NCBI GenBank assembly: GCA_013036095.1
Contig: JAAXCW010000007.1
Location: 99,350-163,349 of the forward strand
Reading direction: 5' to 3'
DNA length: 64,000 bases
From: Vulcanimicrobiota bacterium
GTDB taxonomy: Bacteria > Vulcanimicrobiota > Vulcanimicrobiia > Vulcanimicrobiales > Vulcanimicrobiaceae
In this document: one piece after another, positions 1-8,896 of the stretch
Layout of the letters: every line of letters starts with the position of its first letter
Numbering within the stretch: the first letter of the stretch is position 1
The notes under the pieces: generated by a model
Database searches by the model: none
What the model was told of the DNA's origin: nothing
What the model saw: the letters and a program-made list of their open reading frames with translations, nothing else
Program-made: the position numbers and the translations under genes

Positions 1-509
1 CGCAAAACGGATTTGCGCTCGTGCATCCCGCCAACGCCATTGCGAGCGAGCGCGGGATCTGGCCGCTGGAAGGTTGGGCGAACCTCGTGCGCGAGATTGC
101 CGCGCGTTTCAACTTGCCGGTACTGGTGAGCGGGAGCGAGGACGATCGCGACATCGTCGAAGGAGTCGTGACGCGGGGCGGCGGTTTCTCTCTCGCGGGA
201 AAAACGACGATCGGTTCGTTCGGCGCAATTGCGCGCCGCTCGGCATTTTTCGCGGGCGTTACGACCGGCGCCATGCACGTCGCAGCTGCCTGTGGCACGC
301 CGACCGTCGGCATCTATCCGTTTCAAACGGATACGCCGGACCGCTGGGCACCGCTCGGCGAACGCACGGCGATCGTTCGCGCGACCTATCCGTGCCGTCC
401 GGGAGAGCGAAAAGAAACCTGCCCCGACTACGCGTGCATCGCGAATCTCGACGTGCCGCGCATCATGGCCGCCATCGAGTCGCTGACCGGCGCGCCCGCA
501 GCGGCATGA
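1..509 (+). CDS. Glycosyltransferase family 9 (heptosyltransferase-like), 3' part
   Basis: Only the last 168 codons are inside the window; the reading frame is open from base 3 and the gene begins upstream. The visible part is the C-terminal nucleotide-sugar-binding half of a GT9 (ADP-heptose:LPS heptosyltransferase-like) enzyme, shown by VHPAN near the cut edge and the block GVTTGAMHVAAACGTPTVG, which is the typical donor-site loop followed by the GTPTVGIYPF strand. Family knowledge says these enzymes add sugars to the LPS core or similar surface glycans on the cytoplasmic face. The stop codon overlaps the start of the next glycosyltransferase (ATGA). The exact sugar cannot be told from sequence. 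Confidence 0.85.
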   Translation, partial: QNGFALVHPANAIASERGIWPLEGWANLVREIAARFNLPVLVSGSEDDRDIVEGVVTRGGGFSLAGKTTIGSFGAIARRSAFFAGVTTGAMHVAAACGTPTVGIYPFQTDTPDRWAPLGERTAIVRATYPCRPGERKETCPDYACIANLDVPRIMAAIESLTGAPAAA

Positions 510-1408
510 AGGCGACGATCCAACTCTGCACCTATAACCGCGCGCATCTGCTGGGCCGCGTGCTCGACGCGTGCTTCGAACAGACAGTTGCGCCCTCGGA
601 TTACGAGGTGGTGCTGGTGAACGACGGGTCGACCGACGATACGCCGGCGGTGATTGCCGCCGCCCAGGCGCGCGCGACGTGTCCGTTCACGGTCGTCAGG
701 AGACCCAATGGCGGCTTGGCGAAAGCCCGCAATTCGGGTCTCGCGCGCTCGGCTGGAGAGCGGATCATTCTGATCGACGACGACGTGCTGCCGCTTCCAA
801 ATTTCGTCGAAGAGCATTTGCGCAGCGACGCTCGGCATCCGCGCGTCATCGTGCGCGGCGGGGCCATTAACGTCGAAGACTTCGACGATTTACCGCTGCC
901 GATCTGGAGCCTGCGCAATTACAGCGGCAATTATTTTTGGACGACCAACGTCTCGGTGCCGCTGGCTACGCTGCGGAACGTGGGCGGCTTCAACGAAGAT
1001 TTTGCCGAGTACGGGTGGGAAGACATCGACGTCGGATTGCGCCTGCGGTTTGGCGGAGTGAAAGCGGTCTTCAACCCGCGCGCGCTCGTCTATCATTATA
1101 AGCCGCGCCCGCGCGCGGCGGACGTCGAAAAAATGCTGCGGCAAGCTCGCGCGCAAGCGCGTACCGCCGTGCAGCTTGCGAAGCTGCATCCGCACTGGCG
1201 CACCTACCTAGCGACCGGCGATAATCCGCTGCAGCGCTTACTGCACGGATGGATGCGCCGAACCGGAGCCGCAGGGCGGCTGAGATCGAGTCTCGGCTCG
1301 CTGACCGGCGACCGTCCGCTGACCGGACGCGAACTGCGCGCCGCGCGCAGGCTGGCATCCGAAGCGTACTTTGAAGAGCTGGAGCGCGCGCGGCAGGCCG
1401 GTTCATGA
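506..1408 (+). CDS. Glycosyltransferase family 2
   Basis: A 300-residue GT-A fold glycosyltransferase. I chose ATG at 506 because MKATIQLCTYNR is the usual first beta strand of GT2 proteins and it overlaps the upstream stop by four bases. Motifs are NDGSTDD (about residues 34-40), a metal-binding DDD in LIDDDVLP, and a later ED pair in GWEDIDVGLRL that fits the catalytic base region. The last 80 residues are Arg-rich and may be membrane-associated. It sits between two GT9 enzymes and overlaps both by four bases, so the four genes are probably one surface-polysaccharide or LPS-core operon. Donor and acceptor are unknown. Confidence 0.9.
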   Translation: MKATIQLCTYNRAHLLGRVLDACFEQTVAPSDYEVVLVNDGSTDDTPAVIAAAQARATCPFTVVRRPNGGLAKARNSGLARSAGERIILIDDDVLPLPNFVEEHLRSDARHPRVIVRGGAINVEDFDDLPLPIWSLRNYSGNYFWTTNVSVPLATLRNVGGFNEDFAEYGWEDIDVGLRLRFGGVKAVFNPRALVYHYKPRPRAADVEKMLRQARAQARTAVQLAKLHPHWRTYLATGDNPLQRLLHGWMRRTGAAGRLRSSLGSLTGDRPLTGRELRAARRLASEAYFEELERARQAGS

Positions 1409-2400
1409 AGCGGATCGTACTCGTCCGCACCGACCGGATCGGCGACCTGATGCTTTCGACGCCCGCGATCGCTACGGTGCGCGCATCTTTTCCCGAAGCT
1501 CACGTGACGATGGTTTGCAGTTCATACAATCGCGTCGTCATGGAAAGAAATACCGACGTTGACGAACTTGTCGACCTTCCCAGCGGCATGCGGCCGGCGC
1601 TGTTCGGGGCGACGTTTCGTGGAAAGGCCGATCTCGCGATCGCGCTCGCGCCGCGCGTACCCGACCTTGCGATTGCCGCCGGAACACAGGCGCGCACCCG
1701 CGTAGGATACACGTACGGAAGGCGTTATCTGATGCGCTTAATGCTGCACCGGTTCGTCAACGTGTTGATGACCTCGGAAGCCGATCCGCAGTTGAGCGAA
1801 CGGCACCCTGGCCGGCGCGTTCGCCACGAAGTCGATCAGCTGCTCGATCTGGTCGCGCTGGGCGGCGCGAAGCAGCGCGTGGAGCGTTTACGTTTGGATA
1901 TCACCGACGAAGATCGCGCCGCAGTCGCATTCGTCCCCGAGGCTCCCATCGTTTTTCATTTGGGGAGGCGATGGTTTCGTGACGGCAGCACGCTTGATTC
2001 CACCCTGCAGCTGCTCGGCGATTTGCACCGCTTCGATCTGCCCATCGTGGTGACATATGCGCCGGACTGCGACCGCTACGTCGCGGCGATCGCGGAAACG
2101 CGCGCCGCCGACATCGTGCTCGGCGGCCTGCCCTTTCATCGCTGGGCTGCGGTTTTCGAACGGGCCCGCGTCGTCGTCACCGTGGACACGGGGGCAACGC
2201 ACGTTGCGAGTGCGGTGCGCAGGCCGTCGGTTGTCGCTTTCGAACACCGCTACTTCCACTTGAACTCACAGGAATGGCCGCCCTACAAAGTGCCGAGCGT
2301 GCTCGTGCGCAAGCCGCGCCACGAAAATCCGGAGTCGCTCGCCCAATTGCGAGGCGACGTGCTGCAAGGCGTTGCAAAACTGCTGGGTGCGCGTGCCTGA
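1405..2400 (+). CDS. Glycosyltransferase family 9 (heptosyltransferase-like)
   Basis: A 331-residue full-length GT9 protein. It opens with MKRIVLVRTDRIGDLMLSTP, the family's N-terminal signature (RxDRIGDxxLxTP) that binds the acceptor. The C-terminal half has FHLGRRW and VTVDTGATHVASAVRRPSV, the donor-site strand and TGATHLA-type loop. Family members are ADP-heptose or related transferases of LPS inner core. The start ATG overlaps the upstream stop by four bases, and the downstream GT2 start lies inside this gene's last codons. It is a paralogue of the truncated gene at the window edge; which sugar each adds cannot be decided here. Confidence 0.92.
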   Translation: MKRIVLVRTDRIGDLMLSTPAIATVRASFPEAHVTMVCSSYNRVVMERNTDVDELVDLPSGMRPALFGATFRGKADLAIALAPRVPDLAIAAGTQARTRVGYTYGRRYLMRLMLHRFVNVLMTSEADPQLSERHPGRRVRHEVDQLLDLVALGGAKQRVERLRLDITDEDRAAVAFVPEAPIVFHLGRRWFRDGSTLDSTLQLLGDLHRFDLPIVVTYAPDCDRYVAAIAETRAADIVLGGLPFHRWAAVFERARVVVTVDTGATHVASAVRRPSVVAFEHRYFHLNSQEWPPYKVPSVLVRKPRHENPESLAQLRGDVLQGVAKLLGARA

Positions 2401-3277
2401 GATTTCGGTCGTCGTGCCGACGTACAACCGCATCGAGACGCTGCGTCACGTTCTTCCGTCCCTGCTCGCGCAAGATCTTCCGCCGGAGAGCTTCGAGGTA
2501 CTCGTCTGCGACTCCAACTCCAACGACGGGACCGCGGAGTACCTGACGAAGATGCGGGAGCTCTATCCGAACGTCGATCACCTCCCCGGTGCGTATTCGG
2601 GGCGGGCGATGGCGCGTAACGCCGGCATCGAGCGCGCGCGCGGGTCGGTCGTTCTCTTCAACGATTCAGACATCGTCGCATCGCCAGACTTACTTTCGCG
2701 GCATCTCGAGCATCACCGGAACCAACGCGATATCGCGGTTGTCGGTCTCGAAGTGCAAGTCCGCTCGCTTGAAGATTACAAAGCGAAGCGCGATCACCCG
2801 GAGACTCGGCGCGGGTTGCATCCGCCGGGACGCAAACGGTTGAGTTGGCTGTACTTTTTGACCGGCAACGCGTCGGCGCGGCGCGAGGATTTGCTGCGCG
2901 TTGGCTGCTTCGACCAATCGTTTACGGGATACGGACACGAGGATTTGGAGCTCGGTTACCGCCTGCAAAAAGCCGGCATTAAGATTCTCTACGAACCGCG
3001 CGCCGTGAACTATCACTGGCAAGACGTCGGCCACGAGGACCAGGTCGAGAAGATGAAACTGGCGGGCCGCTCGACCGTGCGCTTTTACCGTAAGCATCCC
3101 GATTTCAAAGTGATGGCCAATCTCGGAATGACCCCGGTTTCGCTGGCGTTGCACTCTGCGCTGACCAAAGTTCCGTGGCTGCTGGGGTACTTCGACAAGC
3201 GGGCCGGGAAGTCGAAGTTTGCGCGCAGCCTGATCCAGCAGTACTATTACGTTTCCGGAATCAAGAGCGCATTATGA
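2393..3277 (+). CDS. Glycosyltransferase family 2
   Basis: A 294-residue GT2 enzyme. I chose GTG at 2393, which gives PEISVVVPTYNR directly after the start and overlaps the upstream stop by eight bases; a TTG at 2372 in the same frame would add seven residues without family support. Motifs are CDSNSNDGT (nucleotide-binding loop), NDSDIVASP with the DxD metal site, and GHEDLELGYRL carrying the acidic pair near the catalytic base. The C-terminal region is basic and may contact membrane. It is the fourth member of the alternating GT9/GT2 set and overlaps the aspS start by four bases. Confidence 0.88.
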   Translation: MPEISVVVPTYNRIETLRHVLPSLLAQDLPPESFEVLVCDSNSNDGTAEYLTKMRELYPNVDHLPGAYSGRAMARNAGIERARGSVVLFNDSDIVASPDLLSRHLEHHRNQRDIAVVGLEVQVRSLEDYKAKRDHPETRRGLHPPGRKRLSWLYFLTGNASARREDLLRVGCFDQSFTGYGHEDLELGYRLQKAGIKILYEPRAVNYHWQDVGHEDQVEKMKLAGRSTVRFYRKHPDFKVMANLGMTPVSLALHSALTKVPWLLGYFDKRAGKSKFARSLIQQYYYVSGIKSAL

Positions 3278-5025
3278 AATATTCTTGCGGCGCGTTGCGC
3301 GCGAGCGATGAAAGGGCAGTCGTCGAACTGGCGGGCTGGGTGAACGTCCGGCGCGATCACGGCGGCTTGATCTTTGCCGACCTGCGCGATCGCGACGGCA
3401 TCACGCAGATCGTCTTCGATCCGCAGCGGGCGAGCTTCGGCGAAGCGGAACGGCTCCGTCACGAGGACGTCATCCGCGTGCGGGGGACCGTCCGGCGCCG
3501 GCCGGCCGGAACCGAAAACGCGAAACTGCCGACGGGCGAGATCGAGGTTTCGGTCGACGATCTCGAGGTTATCAACCGCTCCGCGGTGCCGCCGTTCCAA
3601 ATCAACAAAGACGACGACGTCGACGAGAACTTGCGCATGCAGTACCGTTATCTCGATCTGCGCCGCGCGCCGCTCCAGCGCAACATCACTCTACGCCACA
3701 AAATCGTTAAGGCGATGCGCGACTTTTTCGACGAGCGGGGCTTTCTTGAGATCGAAACGCCGATGCTCATCAAGTCGACGCCCGAAGGCGCGCGCGATTT
3801 CCTGGTGCCGAGTCGCCTCCATCCGGGATCGTTTTACGCTCTGCCGCAGTCGCCGCAACTGCTCAAGCAACTTCTGATGATCGCCGGCTTCGGACGGTAC
3901 ATGCAAATTGCGCGGTGCATGCGTGACGAAGATTCGCGCGCCGACCGGCAGACCGAGTTTACGCAGCTCGACGTCGAGTTGTCGTTTTGCACGCAAGAGG
4001 AAGTGCTCGAGATCATGGAGTCGTGCATGCGACACGTTTGGCGCGAAGCGCTCGACGTTGAGTTGCAACCCTTCCCGCGGCTGGCGCACGTGCAAGCGAT
4101 GGGGACTTACGGAAGCGATAAACCCGACCTGCGTTTCGGATTAGAATTGCAGCGCGTCAACAACGTCTTCGCCAAAACGGATTTCGCGATCTTTAAGTCA
4201 GTCATCGACGCGAACGGCGCGATCGTCGCGCTGCGTTATCCCGGCGGGGCGGCGCTCTCGCGCCGCGACTTCGACGTGCTCGTCGAGATCGCCAAGCAAA
4301 ACGGCGCCAAGGGCATGGTCTGGGTTGCGCTCGGCGCCGACGGTGTGAAGAGTTCCGCTTCCAAGTTCATCGACGAAAGCGCGGCCACGCAACTGCGCGA
4401 ACGAACGCAGTCAGAAACGGGCGACGCGGTCTTGCTGTTTGCCGACGCCGGCACTGCCGCGCTGAGCGCGGCGGGAAAGATGCGCAACGTCGTGGCGGAG
4501 CGCGCCGGGCTGCGCGATCCGAATTCGTTCGCCTTTGCGTGGATTACCGACTTCCCGCTCTTCGAAGCGGACGAGGCGACGGGCAAGCCCGCTCCGGCGC
4601 ACCATCCGTTCACCGCGCCGGCTGACGATCAGTGGGCGCTACTTGAGTCGGATCCGCTGCGCATGCGCGCGCAGCATTACGACATGGTGCTCAACGGCTT
4701 TGAGTTGGGAAGCGGCTCGATCCGCATTCACAAAGCCGACTTCCAGCGCAAAATCTTCGCGATGCTTGGCCTCACGCCCGAGCAGGTCGACGATCGGTTC
4801 GGATTCTTCTTGCGCGCGCTCGACTACGGCGCGCCGCCTCACGGCGGCATGGCGCTCGGCATCGATCGCATCGTCATGATTGCGGCCGGCGAAACCAGCA
4901 TCCGCGACGTTATCGCGTTTCCAAAAAACCAGCTCATGCGCGACGTCATGATGGACGCGCCTTCGGCCGTGCCCGAACAGCTCGTTACGGATCTTTCGTT
5001 GCGCTTAGTTCCTCCGCGCACCTAG
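3274..5025 (+). CDS. aspS: Aspartyl-tRNA synthetase
   Basis: A 583-residue class II synthetase of the bacterial type. The ATG at 3274 gives MKYSCGALR followed by the OB-fold anticodon-binding domain (about 1-110, LAGWVNVRRDHGGLIF). The catalytic core has RYLDLRR, SPQLLKQLLM, the motif 2 region RCMRDEDSRADRQTEFTQLD and motif 3 GMALGIDRIVMI near the C terminus. An inserted GAD domain of bacterial AspRS occupies about residues 285-420. It charges tRNA-Asp in the cytoplasm. It is translationally coupled (ATGA) to the upstream glycosyltransferase, an odd partnership that probably reflects compact gene order. The next gene is convergent. Confidence 0.98.
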   Translation: MKYSCGALRASDERAVVELAGWVNVRRDHGGLIFADLRDRDGITQIVFDPQRASFGEAERLRHEDVIRVRGTVRRRPAGTENAKLPTGEIEVSVDDLEVINRSAVPPFQINKDDDVDENLRMQYRYLDLRRAPLQRNITLRHKIVKAMRDFFDERGFLEIETPMLIKSTPEGARDFLVPSRLHPGSFYALPQSPQLLKQLLMIAGFGRYMQIARCMRDEDSRADRQTEFTQLDVELSFCTQEEVLEIMESCMRHVWREALDVELQPFPRLAHVQAMGTYGSDKPDLRFGLELQRVNNVFAKTDFAIFKSVIDANGAIVALRYPGGAALSRRDFDVLVEIAKQNGAKGMVWVALGADGVKSSASKFIDESAATQLRERTQSETGDAVLLFADAGTAALSAAGKMRNVVAERAGLRDPNSFAFAWITDFPLFEADEATGKPAPAHHPFTAPADDQWALLESDPLRMRAQHYDMVLNGFELGSGSIRIHKADFQRKIFAMLGLTPEQVDDRFGFFLRALDYGAPPHGGMALGIDRIVMIAAGETSIRDVIAFPKNQLMRDVMMDAPSAVPEQLVTDLSLRLVPPRT

Positions 5026-5080
5026 TATCTTGAGGCAGTAACACCGTCCGAACGTCGCCGAAAGTCGCCCCAAAACCGCT

Positions 5081-5108
5081 GGCGAAAAAACGTCCATGTC
5101 TTTTCGCC
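5081..5108. terminator. Hairpin between convergent aspS and UDG genes
   Basis: GGCGAAAA (5081-5088) pairs perfectly with TTTTCGCC (5101-5108) around a 12-base loop. Because the stem starts and ends in A/T runs it could act on both strands, and the two flanking genes converge on it. The rest of 5026-5206 shows only further short A/T-rich inverted repeats and no gene. Terminator function is inference. Confidence 0.45.
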
Positions 5109-5206
5109 GCTAGAGCGTTTTTCGGAAAAACAAGTTTTGAAGTCGACATTCTGTCGAGTCCGAAAACAACCGCACTTTTTGAGGCGACCTCCGGCGACGC
5201 TCCTGG

Positions 5207-5905
5207 CTACACCGCCAATAGTTCTCCTGCCCGCGTAAAGATCGCGTCGAACATTGCGCGCGTGAGCTTGCCCGTGTTCGTGTTTTGACGGCTCGGATGA
5301 AATGACGAGATGAGCGTTACGACGCGCTTGCCCTTCGTTGCCGTCAATTCCGCGCCGTGTCCGAAGCGCCAGCGTTTGGTCGAGAGCGAATAGCCGGCAG
5401 CCTGGAGCGCTTCGATCGCGGCCCTCGTTCCGATCGCGCCAAGGCCGATGACGACCCGCAGGCGGCCGAGCGCTTCGACCTCGCGTACGAGATAGGGAAA
5501 ACACTTGCGCAGCTGCGAGGGCGTCGGTTTGTTTTGCGGCGGCGCGCACCGCAGCGCGGCAGTAATGTAGGTGTCATGCAGTTGCAGGCCGTCGTCCGCG
5601 TGTGAGACTGTCGCTTGATTCGCAAAGCCGGCGCGGTGCAGCGCCGGATAGAGAAAGTCGCCCGATGCGTCGCCCGTGAAGGGTCGCCCGGTGCGGTTAC
5701 TGCCGTGCGCACCGGGTGCGAGGCCGACGAGCAAAACGCGTGCGTTCGGATCACCGAATCCCGGGACCGGCTTGCCCCAGTATGTGAGACCGCGATAAGC
5801 GCGCTTCTTCTCCGTCGCAACTTGCGCGCAGTAGCGCCGCAGTTCGCGGCACTTTGTGCACGCGATGACTTCGGAGTGGATGGCGTCCAACGTTTTCGCG
5901 CTCAC
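5207..5905 (-). CDS. Family 5 uracil-DNA glycosylase (UDGb type)
   Basis: A 232-residue base-excision repair enzyme that removes uracil and deaminated purines from DNA. Motif A reads GLAPGAHGSNRTGRPF and the C-terminal motif reads SSFHPSRQNTNTG, both diagnostic of UDG family 5 (UDGb). CTKC followed by RELRRYC near the N terminus gives cysteines expected for the iron-sulfur cluster. The open frame extends far upstream to 6433, but that part is a shadow of the trmL gene; GTG at 5905 overlaps the trmL stop by four bases and gives a protein of normal length. It is the last gene of a long minus-strand operon. Confidence 0.9.
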   Translation of the reverse strand: MSAKTLDAIHSEVIACTKCRELRRYCAQVATEKKRAYRGLTYWGKPVPGFGDPNARVLLVGLAPGAHGSNRTGRPFTGDASGDFLYPALHRAGFANQATVSHADDGLQLHDTYITAALRCAPPQNKPTPSQLRKCFPYLVREVEALGRLRVVIGLGAIGTRAAIEALQAAGYSLSTKRWRFGHGAELTATKGKRVVTLISSFHPSRQNTNTGKLTRAMFDAIFTRAGELLAV

Positions 5906-6411
5906 TGCAGGCCCGGAAAACCTAACTGCGCCAGCGCCGCATAGGTTGCGACGCCGACAGCCGTCGACAGATTGATGCTGCGTACGGTCCCTGGCCGCAT
6001 TGGTATCCGGAGGCAATGTTCCGGATCGCGAGCCAGCAGTTCGTCCGGTAAGCCTTTGGTTTCTTTGCCGAAAACGAGAATGTCTCCGCGATGGAAATAC
6101 GCATTTGCGTATGACAGCGAAGCGCGCGTCGAAAAATACCAGCGCCGCGAATCGGATGTCGCGGAGAGGAATGCGTCGAGACTGGGATGCAGCGTTATGC
6201 TCACGTGCTCCCAGTAGTCGAGGCCGGCGCGCTTGAGCTCGCGATCGTCGATAGAGAAACCGAGCGGTTCGACCAAGTGAAGCGCGCAGCCGGTCGCGGC
6301 GCACAGGCGCGCAACGTTGCCCGTGTTCGGCGGAATCTCCGGTTCGACGAGCGCGATCTGTAGCGGTGCGTCGCCGGCAGAGCGGCCGGAAAGGCGATCC
6401 TGCGGCTGCAT
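5902..6411 (-). CDS. trmL: tRNA (cytidine/uridine-2'-O-)-methyltransferase TrmL-like (SPOUT)
   Basis: A 169-residue SpoU-family methyltransferase. It has the three SPOUT signatures: EPEIPPNTGNVARLCAATG near the N terminus (residues 23-41), a middle FGKETKGLP, and a C-terminal IPMRPGTVRSINLSTAVGV that forms the knotted S-adenosylmethionine site. TrmL methylates the wobble base 34 of certain tRNA-Leu species. The first 15 residues are extra to the family core, so a later start is possible. The start ATG shares one base with the stop of the upstream protease gene (TAATG). Confidence 0.92.
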   Translation of the reverse strand: MQPQDRLSGRSAGDAPLQIALVEPEIPPNTGNVARLCAATGCALHLVEPLGFSIDDRELKRAGLDYWEHVSITLHPSLDAFLSATSDSRRWYFSTRASLSYANAYFHRGDILVFGKETKGLPDELLARDPEHCLRIPMRPGTVRSINLSTAVGVATYAALAQLGFPGLQ

Positions 6412-7295
6412 TACGCGTTAGCGATGGGGACAAAATCGAGACCGGCCGGCGCGACGGCGTACGCTACGCCGTTGTTGCGCTGCCAAACTCTTTCGATCGC
6501 GGAGCGCGGATAGACGACGCGTACGTTGGGCGCCGCCGGATCGTTCATGGCGCAGTCGCCGCTCGCGGTAAAACCGCAGAGCACGGAAAGATGTCCGTCG
6601 GAGTGTTCGAGCGGAGCGCCCGGGAGTTCGTCGCCCTTCCAACTGTACGAAACGGCGAGCGGAATGCCGGCGTCGATCAAGCGCGCGGCGTGGTCGAGAT
6701 TCCGCAAGTACACGACGGCGGCGCGCAGTCCCAAACTGCCGCTGAACGCGACGTTGAACGACCAGTTGCCGGTGCCGTTGTACGCGCGATCGAAGACGGC
6801 GCGCGCGGTCGTGGCGGCGTCGAAATCCAAGCCGTGATAGGCGTTGAGCATCGAGAGCGCCGTCGGACTGCACCAGCCGCGCTCGCCGTGCTCGCCATAC
6901 TGCGATCGCGCCGGAACGTCGAGTATGCGAGCCGGCGCAGCATACGGCAGCGATGGCTCCAGGCGCTCGGGCGTCGCAAAATACAACGCGTTGAAGTCAA
7001 CCTCCGGCGCGCGAACCTCGATCCCATCGAACGGCTGGGCGCTGCGAATTACGTCGACGTCAACGGCGACATCGGCGTGTTGCGTGCTGAAAGACTTTCG
7101 CCCGTCTGCCGACCATTCGGCATAGGGCAGCCACTCGGTGGCCGGCGCATGCGCACGCAGCAGCCGGAACTCGATCGAGCCGCGATCGGCGAACGTGTTC
7201 CAGCTCAGCACGCCTTCGCGTGCGGGTTCAAACGTCAGCCGCGCGCTTTCGCGGGCGTCGTACGAAACTGCGAGCGCTATATCTGCCAGTCCCAA
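6411..7295 (-). CDS. C39-like cysteine peptidase
   Basis: A 294-residue protein with an N-terminal beta-rich domain (about 1-105; contains two WxxYAEW/WNTF-like Trp motifs seen in this family) and a papain-like C39_2 domain. The catalytic Cys is in ERGWCSPTALSM, the His in SDGHLSVLCGF and the Asp in CAMNDPAAP. No signal peptide is visible. I propose TTG at 7295, which overlaps the end of the substrate-binding-protein gene by 19 bases; the frame stays open upstream but only as a shadow of that gene. Its place behind a peptide-binding protein suggests cleavage of imported peptides, but the substrate is unknown. Confidence 0.75.
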   Translation of the reverse strand: MGLADIALAVSYDARESARLTFEPAREGVLSWNTFADRGSIEFRLLRAHAPATEWLPYAEWSADGRKSFSTQHADVAVDVDVIRSAQPFDGIEVRAPEVDFNALYFATPERLEPSLPYAAPARILDVPARSQYGEHGERGWCSPTALSMLNAYHGLDFDAATTARAVFDRAYNGTGNWSFNVAFSGSLGLRAAVVYLRNLDHAARLIDAGIPLAVSYSWKGDELPGAPLEHSDGHLSVLCGFTASGDCAMNDPAAPNVRVVYPRSAIERVWQRNNGVAYAVAPAGLDFVPIANA

Positions 7296-8896
7296 GCGTT
7301 CCACGTATCTTGCACGAACGCCGCCGGTTTTAAGTTCTTCATGTCGCTGTTGACGGCTGTGTACTCGTTCTCCCAGTAGAAGAAAACGCTGGGCACGAGC
7401 TGGTGAATGCGCTCCTCTTCCTGCTGGTAGAGTTTTTTGCGTGTCGCGTGGTCGTATGTCAGCAAGGCTTGTGTCGACGTGCGGTCGACGACGGGATCGC
7501 TGAGGTGCGACGTATTTCCGCCGTGCGGCGGCACGTACACGCTGTTCCACAGTCCGGAGTTGTCCGGATCGGGCGCATTGATCGCAACCGTCCATGAGAT
7601 GTCGTACTTGCCCGTGTAGAGCGGGCCGCTCGGCGCGAACAGCACGTTCACCGGGTAGTTGCGGATCTGCAGGTTGATCCCGAATGGTTTGAGCTGGCTT
7701 TGCACTTGAACTTCGGCTTGGATGTTCTCCTGTTTGTTCGTTCCCGTTGAAATGGTGAGTTGCAGCGTTTGCGCGCCCTTGTGCAGCCATCCGTCCGAGC
7801 CCATCGTCCAGCCGGCTCGCGCCAGGAGCGCTTTGGCGGCGTTCGGATCGTAGGGATAGCGCGGAATATTGGGCGCGGCCCATGAGAGCGGAAAAACGTC
7901 GCTTACCGCCAGTTGGTTATAGCCATGATAGGTCTTATCGTTGATTTGCTTCCAATCAACGCCCTCGGCAATCGCCAGGCGCACCCGCTGATCGGCGAGG
8001 ATCGGGTTCTTCAGGTTGAATTCCATGTGACGCCAGTTGGCGATCAGCTTCTGAATGACGGTAACGCCCGGGAGCTGCGGGAGGCGCCCGATGTCGTTTT
8101 CGTTGACGCCGACCAGCACGTCGACGTCGTGCGTCTGCAATTCGTTAAAGAGCGTGCTGGTGTTGGGAATGACTCTCCAGACGATTTTCTTTAAATGCGG
8201 CGCGCCGCGATAGTAGTAGGGATTCGGAACGAAGACGAGCGATGAGCCGTGATTCCATTGCTGCAGGATGAACGGCCCGCTCGAGATCGGTTTGCTATTG
8301 AACGGCGCACGGTTGATATCGGGCAAGCTCGCGAGAATGTGCGCCGGCAGCGGCGGATATGCGGCGCCGTCGATTGCGAACAACCCCAGGATCGTCGAGT
8401 TCGGCCGCTTGAGGTGAACCACGATCGTCGTGGCGTCCGGGGCATCGGCCGAGCCGATGTCGTCCCAGCCGAAGAGCGCCTTGACGTTATTGCGAGGATT
8501 GCGGACCGCCGAATAGGTGAACATCCAATCTTTTGACGTGAGCGGCGCGCCGTCCGACCAGCGCAGACCTTTGCGCAAGTGAAGCGTGATGGTTTTTCCG
8601 TCTTTGCTCAACCCGCCATTGGCGTAGCTGGGCACCTCGGTCGCCAAATCCGGAATGAAGTTTCCGTTGTCGTCGTACTTCAGAAGCGAAGCAAGGATCA
8701 GGCCGTCGACTTGATTGCTCGCATCGGTGTGCGCGAACATCGGATTCAAACCGTCGGGTTCGTCAGAGTTTCCGACGCGAACTTCCCCCGGAATCGTCCA
8801 CGGGTTGTGCCCGCCAACCTGCGTCGTTCCGGTTTTGGTGCACGCGCTCAAGGCAAGGGCGGTTGTGAGGAGTGCTGCGGCGAGTTTCACGTTCAT
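7277..8896 (-). CDS. Peptide ABC transporter substrate-binding lipoprotein (DppA/OppA family)
   Basis: A 539-residue SBP_bac_5 protein. It begins with a lipoprotein signal peptide ending in LSAC (Cys about residue 19). The mature part has SDEPDGLNPMF, the early LRKGLRWSDGAPLTSKDW signature of this family, and a long C-terminal lobe. It would capture oligopeptides outside the inner membrane. No permease or ATPase genes are nearby, so it must use transporter subunits coded elsewhere. It overlaps the upstream DUF1611 gene by four bases, tying peptide capture to the DgcN/DgcA pair. Confidence 0.93.
   Translation of the reverse strand: MNVKLAAALLTTALALSACTKTGTTQVGGHNPWTIPGEVRVGNSDEPDGLNPMFAHTDASNQVDGLILASLLKYDDNGNFIPDLATEVPSYANGGLSKDGKTITLHLRKGLRWSDGAPLTSKDWMFTYSAVRNPRNNVKALFGWDDIGSADAPDATTIVVHLKRPNSTILGLFAIDGAAYPPLPAHILASLPDINRAPFNSKPISSGPFILQQWNHGSSLVFVPNPYYYRGAPHLKKIVWRVIPNTSTLFNELQTHDVDVLVGVNENDIGRLPQLPGVTVIQKLIANWRHMEFNLKNPILADQRVRLAIAEGVDWKQINDKTYHGYNQLAVSDVFPLSWAAPNIPRYPYDPNAAKALLARAGWTMGSDGWLHKGAQTLQLTISTGTNKQENIQAEVQVQSQLKPFGINLQIRNYPVNVLFAPSGPLYTGKYDISWTVAINAPDPDNSGLWNSVYVPPHGGNTSHLSDPVVDRTSTQALLTYDHATRKKLYQQEEERIHQLVPSVFFYWENEYTAVNSDMKNLKPAAFVQDTWNAWDWQI

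Noticed and set aside
74..505. N-terminal extension of the first GT2 reading frame
   Set aside because: It is a shadow of the GT9 gene in another frame; the GT2 domain begins exactly at the ATG at 506.
5906..6433. Long fusion frame upstream of the uracil-DNA glycosylase
   Set aside because: The sequence is Arg-rich and antithetic to the real TrmL frame; the GTG overlapping the trmL stop gives a normal-length enzyme.
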